A program made the position numbers and the translations under genes. From assembly GCF_013368755.1 (NCBI RefSeq), contig NC_049562.1, forward strand, positions 2,418,001-2,482,000: a stretch of 64,000 nt of DNA. The letters run 5' to 3'. Within the stretch, counting starts at the first letter, position 1. Every line of letters starts with the position of its first letter. The notes under the pieces were generated by a model. That model saw only the letters and a list, made by a program, of their open reading frames with translations. It ran no database searches and was not told where the DNA came from. Source of the DNA: Talaromyces rugulosus (taxonomy: Eukaryota > Ascomycota > Eurotiomycetes > Eurotiales > Trichocomaceae). Below are positions 11,359 through 22,937 of the stretch, one piece after another.

Positions 11359-12234
11359 GAGTTTACGATCAGTCCTACGAAAGGCATGGATTTAGTGTTT
11401 TGTGAGAAAACAGAATGATGGTGTATATATATGTGTGTATATGATTAGCCGCCGGCGCGCTTTTCGGATCGGAAAAAAAAAAAAAAAAAGTCTGGAACGG
11501 GGTGGTTTCATGTTGTTGTTTTAATTGTCCAGCAGGAGTTCAGTACTGGCTTGCTGGCGTTCTGATGGTATCTGTTTTGGTGAAGGGTCGGTCACTTGCT
11601 ATCATTACCTTGCAGAAGTCTATTTTACTAGCCTAGCTTCTTCAATCGAATACCACGCTTACTATATGTACGAGATAAGATCTAGAGTAGGGAGTCCCAT
11701 AGAAGCATGTGAAGACATTAGGAATGAGAACTGTTCATCACAGCATATCTCCCCTAACACTGGAATCCACATACACACACATACAACAGCATCAAGCTAT
11801 ACATCAAGCTATACTATCGCTCGTGCATTCTGCTCACGCATGTTGGTACCAAGCTAGCAGCAATGCTGCTAATTGAGCAGAACCTCCCCTAAAAAAATAA
11901 AAAAAAGGCAGTTCTGAAAGAAGTTTTTTTTAATATTTTTTGAATTCATGTTTGCCGTTTCCACCATAAATGACCACCATGTGTCAACAAGCAAAGCTTT
12001 AACAGAGCAGAAAAAAAAAGTGTCGCGCCATCATGCAATTCATGAATCGAAGCATGCTCTCTAATATCTCCGATTCTGCAATGAGATTCGTGTGCACAGA
12101 TTATCGAGTACATAGGACCGAGAGAGGAGGATAGGTAGGAGGGTTGGAAGAGAGAGTGAAAAAAAGGTATATATTTTTTTTTGCAGAAAGCGACCAACAC
12201 AGGCAAAACAGTTTTGATTTTTTTGTTAAACTGC
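11359..12234. other. Convergent intergenic region between PQ-loop gene and RPP1
   Basis: Both flanking genes end here. It contains A and T tracts, a 12-bp direct duplication (catcaagctata twice near 11789-11814) and a small near-palindrome AGCAGCAATGCTGCT around 11848-11862. No coding gene is supported. Confidence 0.5.
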
Positions 12235-12845
12235 TTAGTCGAAAAGACCGAATCCCATGTCCTCGTCGGACTCCTCAGCCTCTGTTGAAAAAAAAAGTAG
12301 TTAGCTTGTGTCCGCATTCATCATAGAGTGTTGTTCGAATGGTGATATTCCATACCCTCAGCCTTCTCCTCCTTGGCCTCCTCAGCAGCAGCCTCACCAC
12401 CAGCGGCAGCACCACCAGCGGCGGGGGCAGCGGCGGCACCACCACCGGAGCCGACGTTGGTCAAGAGGTCCTTGACATCCTTTCCATCGAGAGCCTTGGC
12501 GAAAAGCTGGGCCCAGATAGGCTCAACATCAGGGACGTTAGCGGCCTTGATGAGGGTGTTGAGCTTGTCGGCCTATTGATCAACGAAAAATATCACGTTA
12601 GCGCACATGTCCCAATTTCCATTATAATAAACAAATAAAATTATGATCCCATGTCCGTTTCGCGATCACCGTGTAGGCTTCGTCTGAAACTTTCATGATG
12701 CGCTGGACCCTCCACAATTGATTTTCCATGTTCTCTTGCAGTTTTTCGGGGGGGGGGATATGGGTGTTCGACGTACGGTGATATCAACGCCGTCGTCGGC
12801 GAGGATAAGGGCCGCGTAGGAAGTAGCAAGCTCGGCGGTAGACAT
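12235..12845 (-). CDS. RPP1: 60S acidic ribosomal stalk protein P1
   Basis: Three exons (12845-12777, 12572-12356, 12281-12235) give 110 aa, the normal P1 size. The start [19 protein letters not shown] and the segment [20 protein letters not shown] are diagnostic for P1 rather than P2. A flexible Ala/Gly hinge follows, and the end [13 protein letters not shown] is the universal P-protein tail that recruits elongation factors and ribosome-inactivating proteins. The final 15 residues are in their own 47-nt exon. The first intron (204 nt) is long for this genome, as is usual in fungal ribosomal protein genes, and may hold regulatory sequence. The gene is divergent from the CUB1-like gene. Confidence 0.96.
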
Positions 12846-13658
12846 GGTGGTCGTTTTGGTGGACGAGATTGATGTTGTCTCGAGAATTGCCGGGAAATCG
12901 ATTGACGAAGTAAAGAGAGAAGCAAGACTGAGATGATGCTAGCCCGAGCCGGAGATCCAAACGCCAAGTGTGTGCCGCGCAAAAGCCCTCGCTTCTGCCG
13001 CGCTAGCCCTGAAGAGGCTAGGCAATAATATGTGCTGAGTCATCACAGAGCCCCGCGCTAGATCTATCACGGTTAGCCGATGATATTACTCGCGCTATAC
13101 CGCTTCGGATCAATTCGCTGCATTCATTATTATTAAAGGTTTTATGCTGGCGATTCGTCTTCCTATAAGCTTCAAATGCCTCAGGGAAAAGTTAGCGTGG
13201 TTTCTAGTGCGTGGGCCAATCTATTATCGAGGATTTCCCAAAATCACAACAGTCAGTATGGAGTAAAGTTATAGCATAACTACTAGTTATCCAAAGCGAG
13301 GAAAAAAGTGCATGTAGAGAGAGAGAGAGTACTAGTGAAAAACAGGATAGGACTTCTCTCTCACAAGGCCCCAAATAATAACTGGGCGACGGGCTGCTTT
13401 TATTGTAGAAAACCCGCAAACGAGCAGGTATGATGATACGCTCTCCTCTCCACCTGCGTGGTTGAACTTTACTGCGGACCACCCCCACTCTGGCCAATCT
13501 CCCCTCCATCAACCACGAGCAGCTGTATTGCTATCAGGCCTCGCCTAGTTTCCTCACTGCGGATCGCTGCTGTACTGATAATTCCTTCATATTTCTACTT
13601 TCGTGCCTCCGACGAGACCTGCATGCACTGAGTCGCCTGCAGCACCCACCGTTCCGCC
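12846..13658. promoter_or_regulatory. Divergent promoter region of RPP1 and CUB1-like gene
   Basis: An 813 bp gap lies between divergent starts, with no supported open frame. It includes GA-rich and CT-rich runs (for example the GAGAGAGAGAGA run near 13317-13328). Confidence 0.45.
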
Positions 13659-15371
13659 ATGGAATCACCCGCCGTACCCGTTCCCCTCGATCCGCGAGAG
13701 CAGCCCATCCTTGAAAAGCTCCTCCGCACCCGTGATGCACTTCTTTTGCTGAAGCAGGATAAGTCGTCGTACATCAAGTCTCGCGATGTTTTGCCTTTGT
13801 ACGAAGAGGTTATTGGCGAGGTCGAAACCCTTAATTCAATCCGCAAGGAACGAGGTGGCCGATTGATATACAACCGATGTTAGCACTGCGTGGGCCTTTG
13901 CGTTATGAATTTCTTATCTAAAATGGATCTGAGCTAACAGTTATTGTTTCGCTGCTTCTAGTGGACTATGTGCTTGATGATTGCTTCCAACTTATTTCTC
14001 TCCTCTTCCTCACAGTCGGCCGAAACAACGAGGCTCCCGCGACGTAAGTCCTGGCCGTCAATAAATCGAAGGGAGATAGCAGACAACTGACATTATTTCC
14101 TTGCGACTCTAGGTATTCACTGGCAACAACAATCCAGGTAATACTAGCCGAAAAATCGTCTCTCTTCGATCAATCGTGGTGCTGACATTGCTTTTAGCGC
14201 TTGCTTGACCATCTCGAAGAAGCCGGTTTTTATAGTGCTAAAGATCTTGAATCCATATCAAAAACGCTTGACAGCATGCAGGAAGCCATAGAGCGCGGCA
14301 AAGATATACACTCTCCACATCTCCTCACCCTCCTACAGAGTCGGCTTCAGCAATGTCACATATCTCTGGATACTCTCTATAACGGCCTCAAACCTCTTGC
14401 AGCCGAACTGGCCCCTTTACATGAAACTTTAGTGTCGATCCTTCGATCAACGTCCGCAGTTAACACTCGTTCCAAGTTTTCTGCTTCGGAAGTGCTCGAT
14501 TTGCAGGAGCGCCTGAAAGAGATACAGAGCCGCACCAAAGATGGAAACTTTGTCGGATCCGATGGACAAGTATTGAGTGGACAGGAAGTTGTTAAGCCTC
14601 TCTGGGATAGATGCTGGAGGTGGACGGAACTTGTGCTTGAGAGGTAGGTGATCCGCCTCCTTTCCCCCCAATCCGCAATGGCTTACCTTGGGCTGTAGGA
14701 AAGGACAAGTTGAAGAACGATTCCAGGAGCAGTACTCGCGGATTCTTGAGATAAAGAATCAGCTGGAGCGATTGTCCATGACACAGGCATGGTCTCTTCG
14801 TGAAACAGATCTCTTCCAATTCCAGCGTAAGCTTGATCGTATCGATGAAGCTCGTGTCAATGGAAATTTCATCGATTCCACGGGCCAAACAGCGGACCTC
14901 CACACCCAGAGAGTACGTCACCAACCACCCTTTTCTCTTTGGAACTTCTACTTACAGCTCAACAGACATTGCTTTACCTGATCCGTCGCAGTTACGCTTA
15001 CATTTATGCGCTTCTCATCGCCTCGGAACCTGTATCAGAAGCTCTGTTGCCAATTTACAATCAATTGCAAACACTACGCCGTTGTTTGTTAGAAGTCAAG
15101 GACTCTGGTGGCGTGTCCAATGCACGTGAACTTTATCCATATAGCATGAAAGTAAGTGTTGGAAACGGTCGGGTTCGCAGTATACTCTTGCTAATAGAGG
15201 GCTATGCAGTTAAACTCCATCGACAGTATGCGTGTAGATGGAAAGTTCTTTATAGGAAGCGATCTTCCAGAAGGTCAAGGTAGTGTTAATTCACTGCTGG
15301 CAGAATGCTACGAAATTGCCTATGAACTGAGAGCAGCTGTCGATGAAGATAAGGAAGACCAAGAGGACTGA
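13659..15371 (+). CDS. CUB1: UPF0662 / DUF2408 family protein, CUB1-like
   Basis: Seven exons (13659-13878, 13962-14043, 14113-14137, 14198-14643, 14699-14912, 14966-15151, 15210-15371) join in frame to 444 aa. One exon is only 25 nt and encodes the YSLATTIQ stretch. The protein is helical throughout and has two repeated halves, each containing a DGNF/DGKFYIGSD-type element (KDGNFVGSDGQV; NGNFIDSTGQT; DGKFFIGSDLPEG). This pattern is typical of the fungal UPF0662 (DUF2408) family that includes yeast YPL260W/Cub1. That yeast gene has been linked to proteasome function and DNA repair, but no biochemical activity is established. No signal peptide or membrane segment is seen, so the protein is probably cytosolic. 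Family assignment is firm; function is not. Confidence 0.85.
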
Positions 15372-15952
15372 AGTTATGGGGTTGTATCATATACTACTCG
15401 TACCGTGGTATCGTTAGTTTTATTCTCTTGTGTGCCGGGCTTGATTTACAGTTCAACTCCATGAGAGTTTGGATTTTGTCTTCAGCGCTTGTGACGGAAT
15501 TAATAAGGCGGGTTATTTGAAAGCGGTTTTCCTAGGTTGGCATCTCTAGCCCAGATCAGTTGCGTGTACGAATATTGCCTCGTTGGCAGCTGCACTGTCG
15601 TTTCAATAATAATATCATACTTCAAGTTCTCTGTACTGTAGGGACGCAGTTCCATAAGGCGCTATACCTAATCGGGCTAGTGCTCGGCAGTTTCTCCGAC
15701 CTCGGCGCTTTCCACTCTTTTCGCACCGTGTGAGCCAATTGCGGCTCGCTTTAATCAAAGCAAACAGCGTTGACGGCGCCGGGGGAAATTATTGTTCTTC
15801 CTCCCAACACGGAGAAGAAACGAAAAAGTGGAGGTGCTTTTTGGATACAATTGTTGACTGTAGGGCAGCCCAGCCGCTTCTGGTTCGATTTCAAGCCACT
15901 TTTGTTGTTGTTGTTGTTGTTCCCTTTCTTCAATTGCCCCATCGAATCGACG
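15372..15952. promoter_or_regulatory. Intergenic region upstream of the aconitase gene
   Basis: It holds the 3' UTR of the CUB1-like gene and the promoter of the aconitase gene. A TTG-repeat run (about 15900-15922) and T-rich stretches lie just before the aconitase start. No gene is seen. Confidence 0.5.
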
Positions 15953-18406
15953 ATGGTAAGGCAAGTTGTTTGGCAGAGGGCGACAGCCACTCGCAGGGTG
16001 AGTGACCGCGAATGCTTTTTTTCTTCTTGAGCTAAGTTATGCTAATGTTTGCAGGTCACATCATGCCTTCAACCCAAGTCTGTCGCGTATCGTCGCGGTG
16101 TCGCTACAGCTGCACCTGGCTCTCGTATGCCGCCCTACACCAAGATCCTCGGCGGCCTTGAAGACGTTCGACGCATTCTGAGCCCACAACGCGCTCTCAC
16201 ATTGGCCGAAAAGATTCTGTATTCGCATCTTGACAACGCGGAAGAGTCGCTGCTTTCCAACACCAATAATGGCCGAGATATCCGTGGTCAGGCAAACTTG
16301 AAACTCAAGCCGGACCGAGTTGCCATGCAAGATGCGTCCGCGCAAATGGCGTTGCTCCAGTTCATGTCGTGCGGTCTGCCTTCGACGGCGGTCCCGGCTA
16401 GCATTCACTGTGACCACATGATTGTCGGCGAACGTGGTGCTGATACTGATCTTCCCGCCTCGATCCAAGGCAACAAGGAAGTTTTCGATTTTCTCGAATC
16501 GGCGGCAAAGCGGTATGGAATCGAGTTCTGGCCTCCCGGCGCTGGTATCATTCACCAGAATGTATTGGAAAACTACTCGGCTCCTGGTTTGATGATGCTG
16601 GGCACTGATAGCCACACCCCCAATGCCGGAGGTCTGGGTGCTATCGCCATTGGGGTAGGCGGTGCTGATGCTGTTGATGCCTTGGTTGATGCCCCTTGGG
16701 AACTGAAAGCGCCAAAGATCCTTGGAGTCCGCCTTGAGGGCCGCCTTAACGGATGGGCCTCTCCAAAGGACATTATCTTGCACCTCGCAGGCAAGCTCAC
16801 TGTACGCGGCGGAACTGGATTTGTGATTGAATACCACGGCCCCGGTGTGGACACCCTCAGCTGCACTGGTATGGCAACGATTTGCAACATGGGTGCCGAA
16901 GTTGGCGCTACAACGTCTCTTTTCCCATTCTCGCCCAACCACGTCCCATACCTCGAAGCAACTAACCGGGCGGCTGTAGCGGCTGCTGCCTCTGAAATCG
17001 CCGCTGCTGGTCCTCAGAGCCTACTCAAGGCCGATACACAGGCCGAGTATGACCAGGTGATAACAATCGATTTGTCCAGCCTTGAACCTCACATCAACGG
17101 CCCTTTCACGCCAGATCTATCCGTGCCTCTCTCTGCGTTTGCTGATAAGGTGAAGGCAGAGAAGTGGCCAGAGACGTTTGGGGCGGGTTTAATTGGCAGC
17201 TGCACGAACAGTTCATACGAGGACATGACAAGGGCGGAGCACTTGGTCAAGCAAGCATCCGAAGCCGGCCTAAAGCCCAAGGCCGATTTCTTTGTCACTC
17301 CCGGTAGCGAGCAAATTCGCGCCACGCTTGAACGAGACCAAACACTGTCGACATTTTCTTCTGCCGGGGGTACCGTTCTGGCTAATGCATGCGGGCCATG
17401 TATCGGTCAATGGAAACGTACCGATGGAGTTAAAAATGGCGAAGCCAACGCCATTCTCACATCTTATAACCGTAACTTTCCCGGCCGCAACGATGGCAAC
17501 CGACAGACGATGAACTTCTTGGCCGCCCCGGAGATTGTGACTGCAATGAGCTATTCTGGAAGTACCACATTTAACCCCATGACCGATTCTCTGCCTACTC
17601 CTGATGGTGGTTCGTTCCGCTTCCAGCCTCCTCAGGGTTACAGCTTGCCCAGTGCCGGATTTGAAGAAGGAAACCCGGATTTCCAGCCCAGTGCAGCAGT
17701 TCCCGACCCGACAGTTGAAGTGGTAGTCTCGCCCACGTCAGACCGATTGGCAATTCTAGAGCCATTCGCTCCATTCCCTTCGCAAGATCTTACTGGCCTC
17801 AAGGTTCTCTACAAGGTCAAAGGCCAGTGCACCACAGACACCATCTCGGCAGCCGGGCCATGGCTCAAATACAAGGGCCATCTTCCCAACATATCCGCCA
17901 ACACACTGATTGGCGCAGTGAACGCCGCAACAGATGAGACCAATGTCGCCTACGACGAAGCTGGCAAGAAGCACTCGATTCCAGAGCTGGCCGAGCAATG
18001 GAAATCACAAGGAACAGAATGGCTCGTCGTCGCAGAAGACAACTACGGAGAAGGCAGTGCCCGTGAGCACGCTGCCCTGCAACCTCGCTATCTCGGTGGA
18101 CGTATCATTGTGGCCAAGAGCTTTGCTCGCATCCACGAGACGAACTTGAAGAAGCAAGGAGTGGTGCCGCTCACTTTTGCAGACCGCGCAGATTACGATC
18201 GCATTGATGCGTGCGACCAGGTTGATGCTGTTGGTCTGCATGATTTGCTGAAATCTGGTGGCGCAGGAGAGGTTGCCCTCAAGGTGACCAAGTACAAGAC
18301 TGGGGAGAGTTTTACTATCCCCGTGAAGCACACTCTCAGTAAAGACCAGTGTGGTTTCATTATAGCCGGTAGTGCGTTGAACCTACTGGCGAAACGAGGC
18401 CAGTAG
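15953..18406 (+). CDS. ACO2: Mitochondrial aconitase, ACO2/AcoB type (homocitrate dehydratase branch)
   Basis: Two exons, 15953-15997 and 16055-18406, give 798 aa. The tiny first exon supplies MVRQVVWQRATATRR, a basic mitochondrial presequence that continues into exon 2 (SVAYRRGVATAA). [4Fe-4S] cluster ligands are visible: GSCTNSSYEDM and ANACGPCIGQW. The active-site loop DNYGEGSAREHAALQPRYLGG in the swivelling C-terminal domain is complete, as are HQNVLENY and GTDSHTPNAGGLG near the N-terminus. Sequence style and length match the Aco2/AcoB branch rather than the main TCA aconitase. In yeast, Aco2 dehydrates homocitrate in lysine biosynthesis and the LYS4 enzyme completes the isomerisation; the same role is inferred here. 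An antisense open frame of 293 codons overlaps it but is a codon-usage shadow. Confidence 0.9.
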
Positions 18407-18904
18407 AAACATTGTGTACTATATAGAAAAGTTTTTGAGTGATGAGCACGTAAGCCATTACGCTATATATCTCTGGGCTTGATTTGGTTTTAATATAACA
18501 TTGAAGATACCTTTGTTCCTTTATCTTGGATACTTGTAGAACGAGAAATTTCCTAGGTCAGCAACCTAGGCCCGAGTGGGCATAATCTGTTTGTATGACA
18601 TCCAAGTCAACACCGTTTTTAAGATAATCAAATATCGAACACTACATATCTAGGTCTTCAGATTGTCCATACTCCAAATTGATGGTATCGCAACTGATCA
18701 ATAAAAAAATCCAAACAAGCAAAGTTAGTTCATGCTCAACACCCAGCCCCACATGGGTTTGTCGTTTGATATCAGAGCCCCATCATGTGGGGTGTGGGAG
18801 TACATACTTAAAATATAGACGTTTCTAATTCTGTTAGTTGCAAACTCCCAGAATCCCAAATCTTCGTATTGAAGATAGAGAAACAACAAAAACAAACACA
18901 CAAG
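18407..18904. other. Intergenic region before the iron-type dehydrogenase gene
   Basis: This is AT-rich spacer carrying the 3' UTR of the aconitase gene and the promoter of the next gene. No gene is seen. Confidence 0.45.
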
Positions 18905-20259
18905 ATGCAGGAAACCGTTCGTCCAGCTTTCACCGGCCGCGAGGAACCTCGACTTTCGTACGGCATTCCTTTCCCCGAGGCTACTGCTCGCCATGTCGAG
19001 CATACATTCAAAGCGTCAAGGATATACATCATCAGCTCGGGGTCCCTGACGCGCAATACGGATGCCCTCGATCGATTGAAGACGGCGCTTGCCGAGAAAG
19101 TTGTCGGAGTACGCATTGGCATGAAAAGTCACACGCTTTGGTCTGAGGTTCTCGAAATCACCAATGAAGCTCGCGAAAAGAAAGCCGATCTGCTCGTGAC
19201 CCTGGGTGCGGGCAGCTTGACGGACGGGGCGAAAATAGTATCTGTTGTAAGTTTTATCCTGGGGATGGGTTTGTTCTAGAAGAGAAGAATGTAGTAATTT
19301 TTATGAACAGGCGCTTGCCAATGATGTTTCAACCTTTGAGCAGCTGGGCACATTATCCGAAGGACCAACTAAACGAGAGGCTATCAATGAATCCAAAGTG
19401 CCTATTATCAGCATTCCGACAAGTCTGTCTGCCGGGGAATACTCCAACTTTGCTGGAGGCACAAATGATAAAACGCATCGGAAACACAGCTTTCAGAAAC
19501 CACTTCTGGGCCCACGATTAATTGTGCTCGATCCTGAATTAACCGCAACAACACCAGACTCTATCTGGTTGAGTACCGGCATCCGGGCTGTGGACCACTG
19601 CGTCGAGACTCTTTGTTCCAATATGGGCTACCCGGAGAGTGACAAACTAGCAGAAGATGCCCTGGGTAGGCTTGTTCCTGGCCTTGTGAATTGTAAACAT
19701 GACGGAAAGAATTACACTGCTCGCCTGGAATGTCAATTGGGGTCGGTTGATGCTATGGCGGCTTGCACCAGTGGAAAGGTTCAGTTAGGGGCTAGCCATG
19801 GTATTGGCCATCAGGTGAGCTCCTTACAGTATTCATTAAGATTATTAGTTCGTTGCATTCATTATCTAAATTTCGAATATACAGTTGGGTCCCCTCGGAG
19901 TCGGCCACGGAGAAACGAGCTGCATTCTGCTCCCTGCTGTTTGCAAGTTCAATGCCGCCCAAGGCGCCAACGTTGCACGCCAGGCCCGTGTTCACAAGTT
20001 TCTCATCGAGAACCCTCTTGTTAGCGATGTCTTGAAAAAGTACAAAGTTGACCCTAGCTCGTCTGATCTGGGTGACGTTCTCGATGCTGTTATTCGCGAG
20101 TTGGGCATGCCGCGGTCTCTCAAGGATGTCGGGGTTGGTCGAGACAAGTTGGATCTTTTGGCAGAGCATAGTCTTCATGATAGATGGTGCAAAACCAACC
20201 CTGTGCCATTGAAAGAGAAGAGCCAGGTGCTTGAGATTTTGGAGATGGTTGTTGGATAA
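18905..20259 (+). CDS. Iron-containing alcohol dehydrogenase / maleylacetate reductase-like protein
   Basis: Three exons (18905-19246, 19311-19814, 19885-20259) give 406 aa. The N-terminal half is a dinucleotide-binding domain with the family loop TLGAGSLTDGAKI, followed by SIPTSLSAGEYSNFAG. The C-terminal half is helical and carries the metal-binding residues in STGIRAVDHCVE (Asp, His) and GASHGIGHQLGPLGVGHGETSC (His residues; this motif spans intron 2). The match is best to the fungal group annotated as maleylacetate reductase-like. The true substrate cannot be read from sequence: aromatic-ring degradation (maleylacetate to 3-oxoadipate) is one possibility and general aldehyde/alcohol oxidoreduction another. 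No aromatic-degradation partner genes lie beside it. No targeting signal is evident. Confidence 0.85.
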
Positions 20260-20489
20260 TTATCTCTATATGTAGGATAAAGCTATCTCTTGAATAACGA
20301 TACACTAGTTGATACATTCATAACTCAGAAACAAAGTTTTAACAAGAGAAGAACAACTAGATTGGTTGGGTAAGGCGTGCAAGACTGTGGGCAAGTCGGG
20401 GGTAGAGCTTCGCTACAGTGAGGTCAAAGTGAGCAAGGAAGGAAGATTGATTCCCATGACAGAACATCGAAAATTCAATGACAACATTG

Positions 20490-21382
20490 TCAGTGCGCTG
20501 ACTCTAGTAGTCTACATAAAAGATCGCTGTCTCCAGTCCCAGAAGATGCCCCTTTCAAGAGGTCTTTGTATTCATGCCCGAGTTCTTCTACCCATGATAG
20601 AAGCATATTTTTGTGCAAATAATAATGACCAGGAGTTCCCCCGAACGGCTTAACCAATTCACTTCGAAGAAAAATATCTGCTTCTTTATCTTGGTCATGC
20701 TGCCATACCTGACGCATAGGCAGTAGTGGAAATAGAGATACCGTGCTGCCGGGCGAAAAGACGTTCGGAACTGTAGATTCTTTCCATCAAGATCCCCATA
20801 TATTAGAGTTGATTGACAAGCTCGGCTGCTTTTAACCATTCTGGTAGATCTGGCACGATAACTAACTTTCAATTGTCGAAATATTTTCAGTGGCGGATGA
20901 TATGAGAACCCCATTTCGAGCAGAAAAAGGCTCTGGTTCGGCAGTTTTCCCAGAAATGGCATCCATTGTATCTTGGCCATGCTTCCACGCAAACAAATGG
21001 GTGGCAGTGATTGATTCCTTTCCAAGCCATTCTCCGAGAACAGGGCATCAGATCCACTCTTCCTCGGGATGTTGTGCTCCATGACCCTTGATCATATCTG
21101 TTTGAAAATTTTCCCGGGACCGACGATCTCGTTTCCCAGCTCCGGTATCTTAGATCCCAAGGCCATTTTACTCGTAGTAAATAGCTTCATAGAGCTGGCT
21201 CTTAGGGGTCTTCCTTTCGACCTTTCTTCTGGATCTCCTTGTTGCTTTTGTGCCAACTTCTTCGTTACTTCTCGTGAGCGGGTTTCCTCGAACAGCCGCT
21301 TAGCCTCTTTAACGACATCGGTGACTCCATTATTATAGTAGCGGTTGTGATAGTTTTGGTTGTGAAGTAGCAGTTGTGACAT
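20490..21382 (-). pseudogene. Decayed HNH-type gene, paralogue of the gene at 62648-63925
   Basis: No single frame is open, but pieces in three minus-strand frames align in order with the intact gene at the right of the window. Examples are KLFTTSKM (intact MRLFTSAR), CPVLGEWLGKESITATHLF then WKHGQDTMDAI (intact CPII...AGHIF then YKHGQEMMDEI), FSARNGVLI (intact FSSKNGIII), the identical run RPAARYLYFHYCL, and ELGHEYKDLLKG (intact TLGHEYQDLMIG). Frameshifts and in-frame stops separate these pieces, so no full protein can be made. The N-terminal part is mostly missing or unrecognisable. The similarity is at amino-acid level with many substitutions, so the copies diverged long ago or the relic comes from a different family member. 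Confidence 0.85.
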
Positions 21383-21810
21383 TATTGTCGATGATGACAG
21401 CTACATATATGGGGTGCATGGAGCTTCAGGAATAAACGACTGAATTGACTGAATTACTTTAAGGAATACGAAGCTATCTGGGGCCTTCCCGAAGATATTT
21501 TTATGTGCGCAAGCGGTACTGCTTTGGGAAGCGTAGTCAGGTGACCTGATCCTAACCGACTTATTGTCGACAAGCATCGGTTGTCGTATGATAAAACCTT
21601 CAAATGGGGTTGTAGAACTTCAATTAGCCTTCAGGTAGCTAGCTATACTCTAATCATCTCGACTTAGAGCAGCCTTGTAAGGAGATAGGTATTTGTATAC
21701 TGCCCGCAACTTATTTCTCTGAAGAGAAAACAAAGACTGGAAATTTTTAACATTTATGTCTGATTCATCGTTCCTTACGTACTATATCTCTTCGTTAACT
21801 CATCTGGTGT
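21383..21810. other. Spacer between the HNH relic and the NmrA-like gene
   Basis: This is AT-rich sequence with no recognisable coding content. It may include more of the decayed gene's upstream part and the NmrA-like gene's 3' UTR. Confidence 0.4.
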
Positions 21811-22937
21811 TCATGCAGATCTCTTGACATTCTCAGAAACAATCTCCCCCAACGTCTGCAACTTCGGCTCTCCGATAACATCATTATCTCGCTTTTCATA
21901 GAGAGTGCCGCCCTCTGCCCATATGCGCCGAAGGGTGATTCCGGTTGCAAATGGAAGGTTCGCCGCCCATGCCTCTTCTTCGACTTCGCGAACCCTAGCC
22001 AGAGATGCCTCATGTACTGTCCATGAGCCTCCAGTTTGACGCTCGAATTCCTCCTGTACCTGAGCCGGGCTTGTCGTGAAGGAGTTGACCTTGAGAGCTT
22101 TGTTGAATGACGCAGTCGGGTGACGCAAAGCGGCAAGGACAAGTTCTCCAGTGCTGCTCCAGTAAAAGCACGGTCAGTCTGGGCATAGTAGGTAGTAAGA
22201 TATGATGGGAACATACTCTTTCATAGTCGTCAGACTAACTTTGTTATTCTTCTCCAGCAGCCAGGCAGTCTTTGTCTTGACGTCCCATCCACCGGCTTCA
22301 GGCGAGCCCAACAGGCGCAGGTATCCGTCAGCAAACGGGCCAGTGACGACATATGTGTACTTCAGTCCGCTTTTCTGGATTTCTTCATCTCCTTCGAGAT
22401 AGGCACGCACTTTGAGCTTTTGTTGGTGTGGCTTCTCAGTGGCTGATGCCGGGCCATACTTGATATCCGTCCCGTATTCCGAGGGGAAATACCATTTGAC
22501 CGAGTCGGATGACGCGGCGAGTTTGATTAGGAGAATCTGGGAGTCAATGACACCACGGCCAAGGGCAGCAACTACAGTGTCGATTCCTGAAAAGTCAAAA
22601 AGATATATGTTAGTGAACTGGAAGGCTCTAGGAGACTACAATTCTCATTCAACTTGTTGTAGTCGGCATTGAATTAGAACCATGTAAACGCACCTTTGTA
22701 TGCATTGGTTACGTCACTTTCACTGGCGATATCTCCAACGATGATCCCAACATTCTTGGTCTTGAGCTCCTGAATAAACTGTTCCTTGGCACTCCCCGCA
22801 GCAGGGGCCGTCGTAAAGATAGCGACGCGATTGAATTCAGATCGCGCGGAGACGATGGACTTTGTGATGAAGCTGCCAATCGTGCCAGTTGCGCCAAAGA
22901 TTAAAATGTTGCGCGGGGTAAAGCTTGAGTCTGCCAT
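21811..22937 (-). CDS. NmrA-like / isoflavone reductase-like NAD(P)-binding protein
   Basis: Three exons (22937-22694, 22586-22217, 22153-21811) give 318 aa. The start MADSSFTPRNILIFGATGTIG has the GxxGxxG Rossmann loop of the NmrA and atypical short-chain dehydrogenase families. The segments GIDTVVAALGRG and KWYFPSEYGTDIKYG follow, the latter matching the FxPSEFG element of isoflavone-reductase-like proteins. The C-terminal part is the variable substrate domain. The last acceptor is a GAGCAG tandem site, so two proteins differing by one Ser are possible. Members include redox-sensing regulators and reductases of secondary metabolites; nothing here decides which. No signal peptide is seen. 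It sits in the looser accessory segment and may not be shared by all relatives. Confidence 0.85.

Noticed and set aside
16061..16942. A 293-codon open frame on the minus strand inside the aconitase gene
   Set aside because: It is a shadow of strong codon bias in a highly conserved gene, with no motif and no start context of its own.
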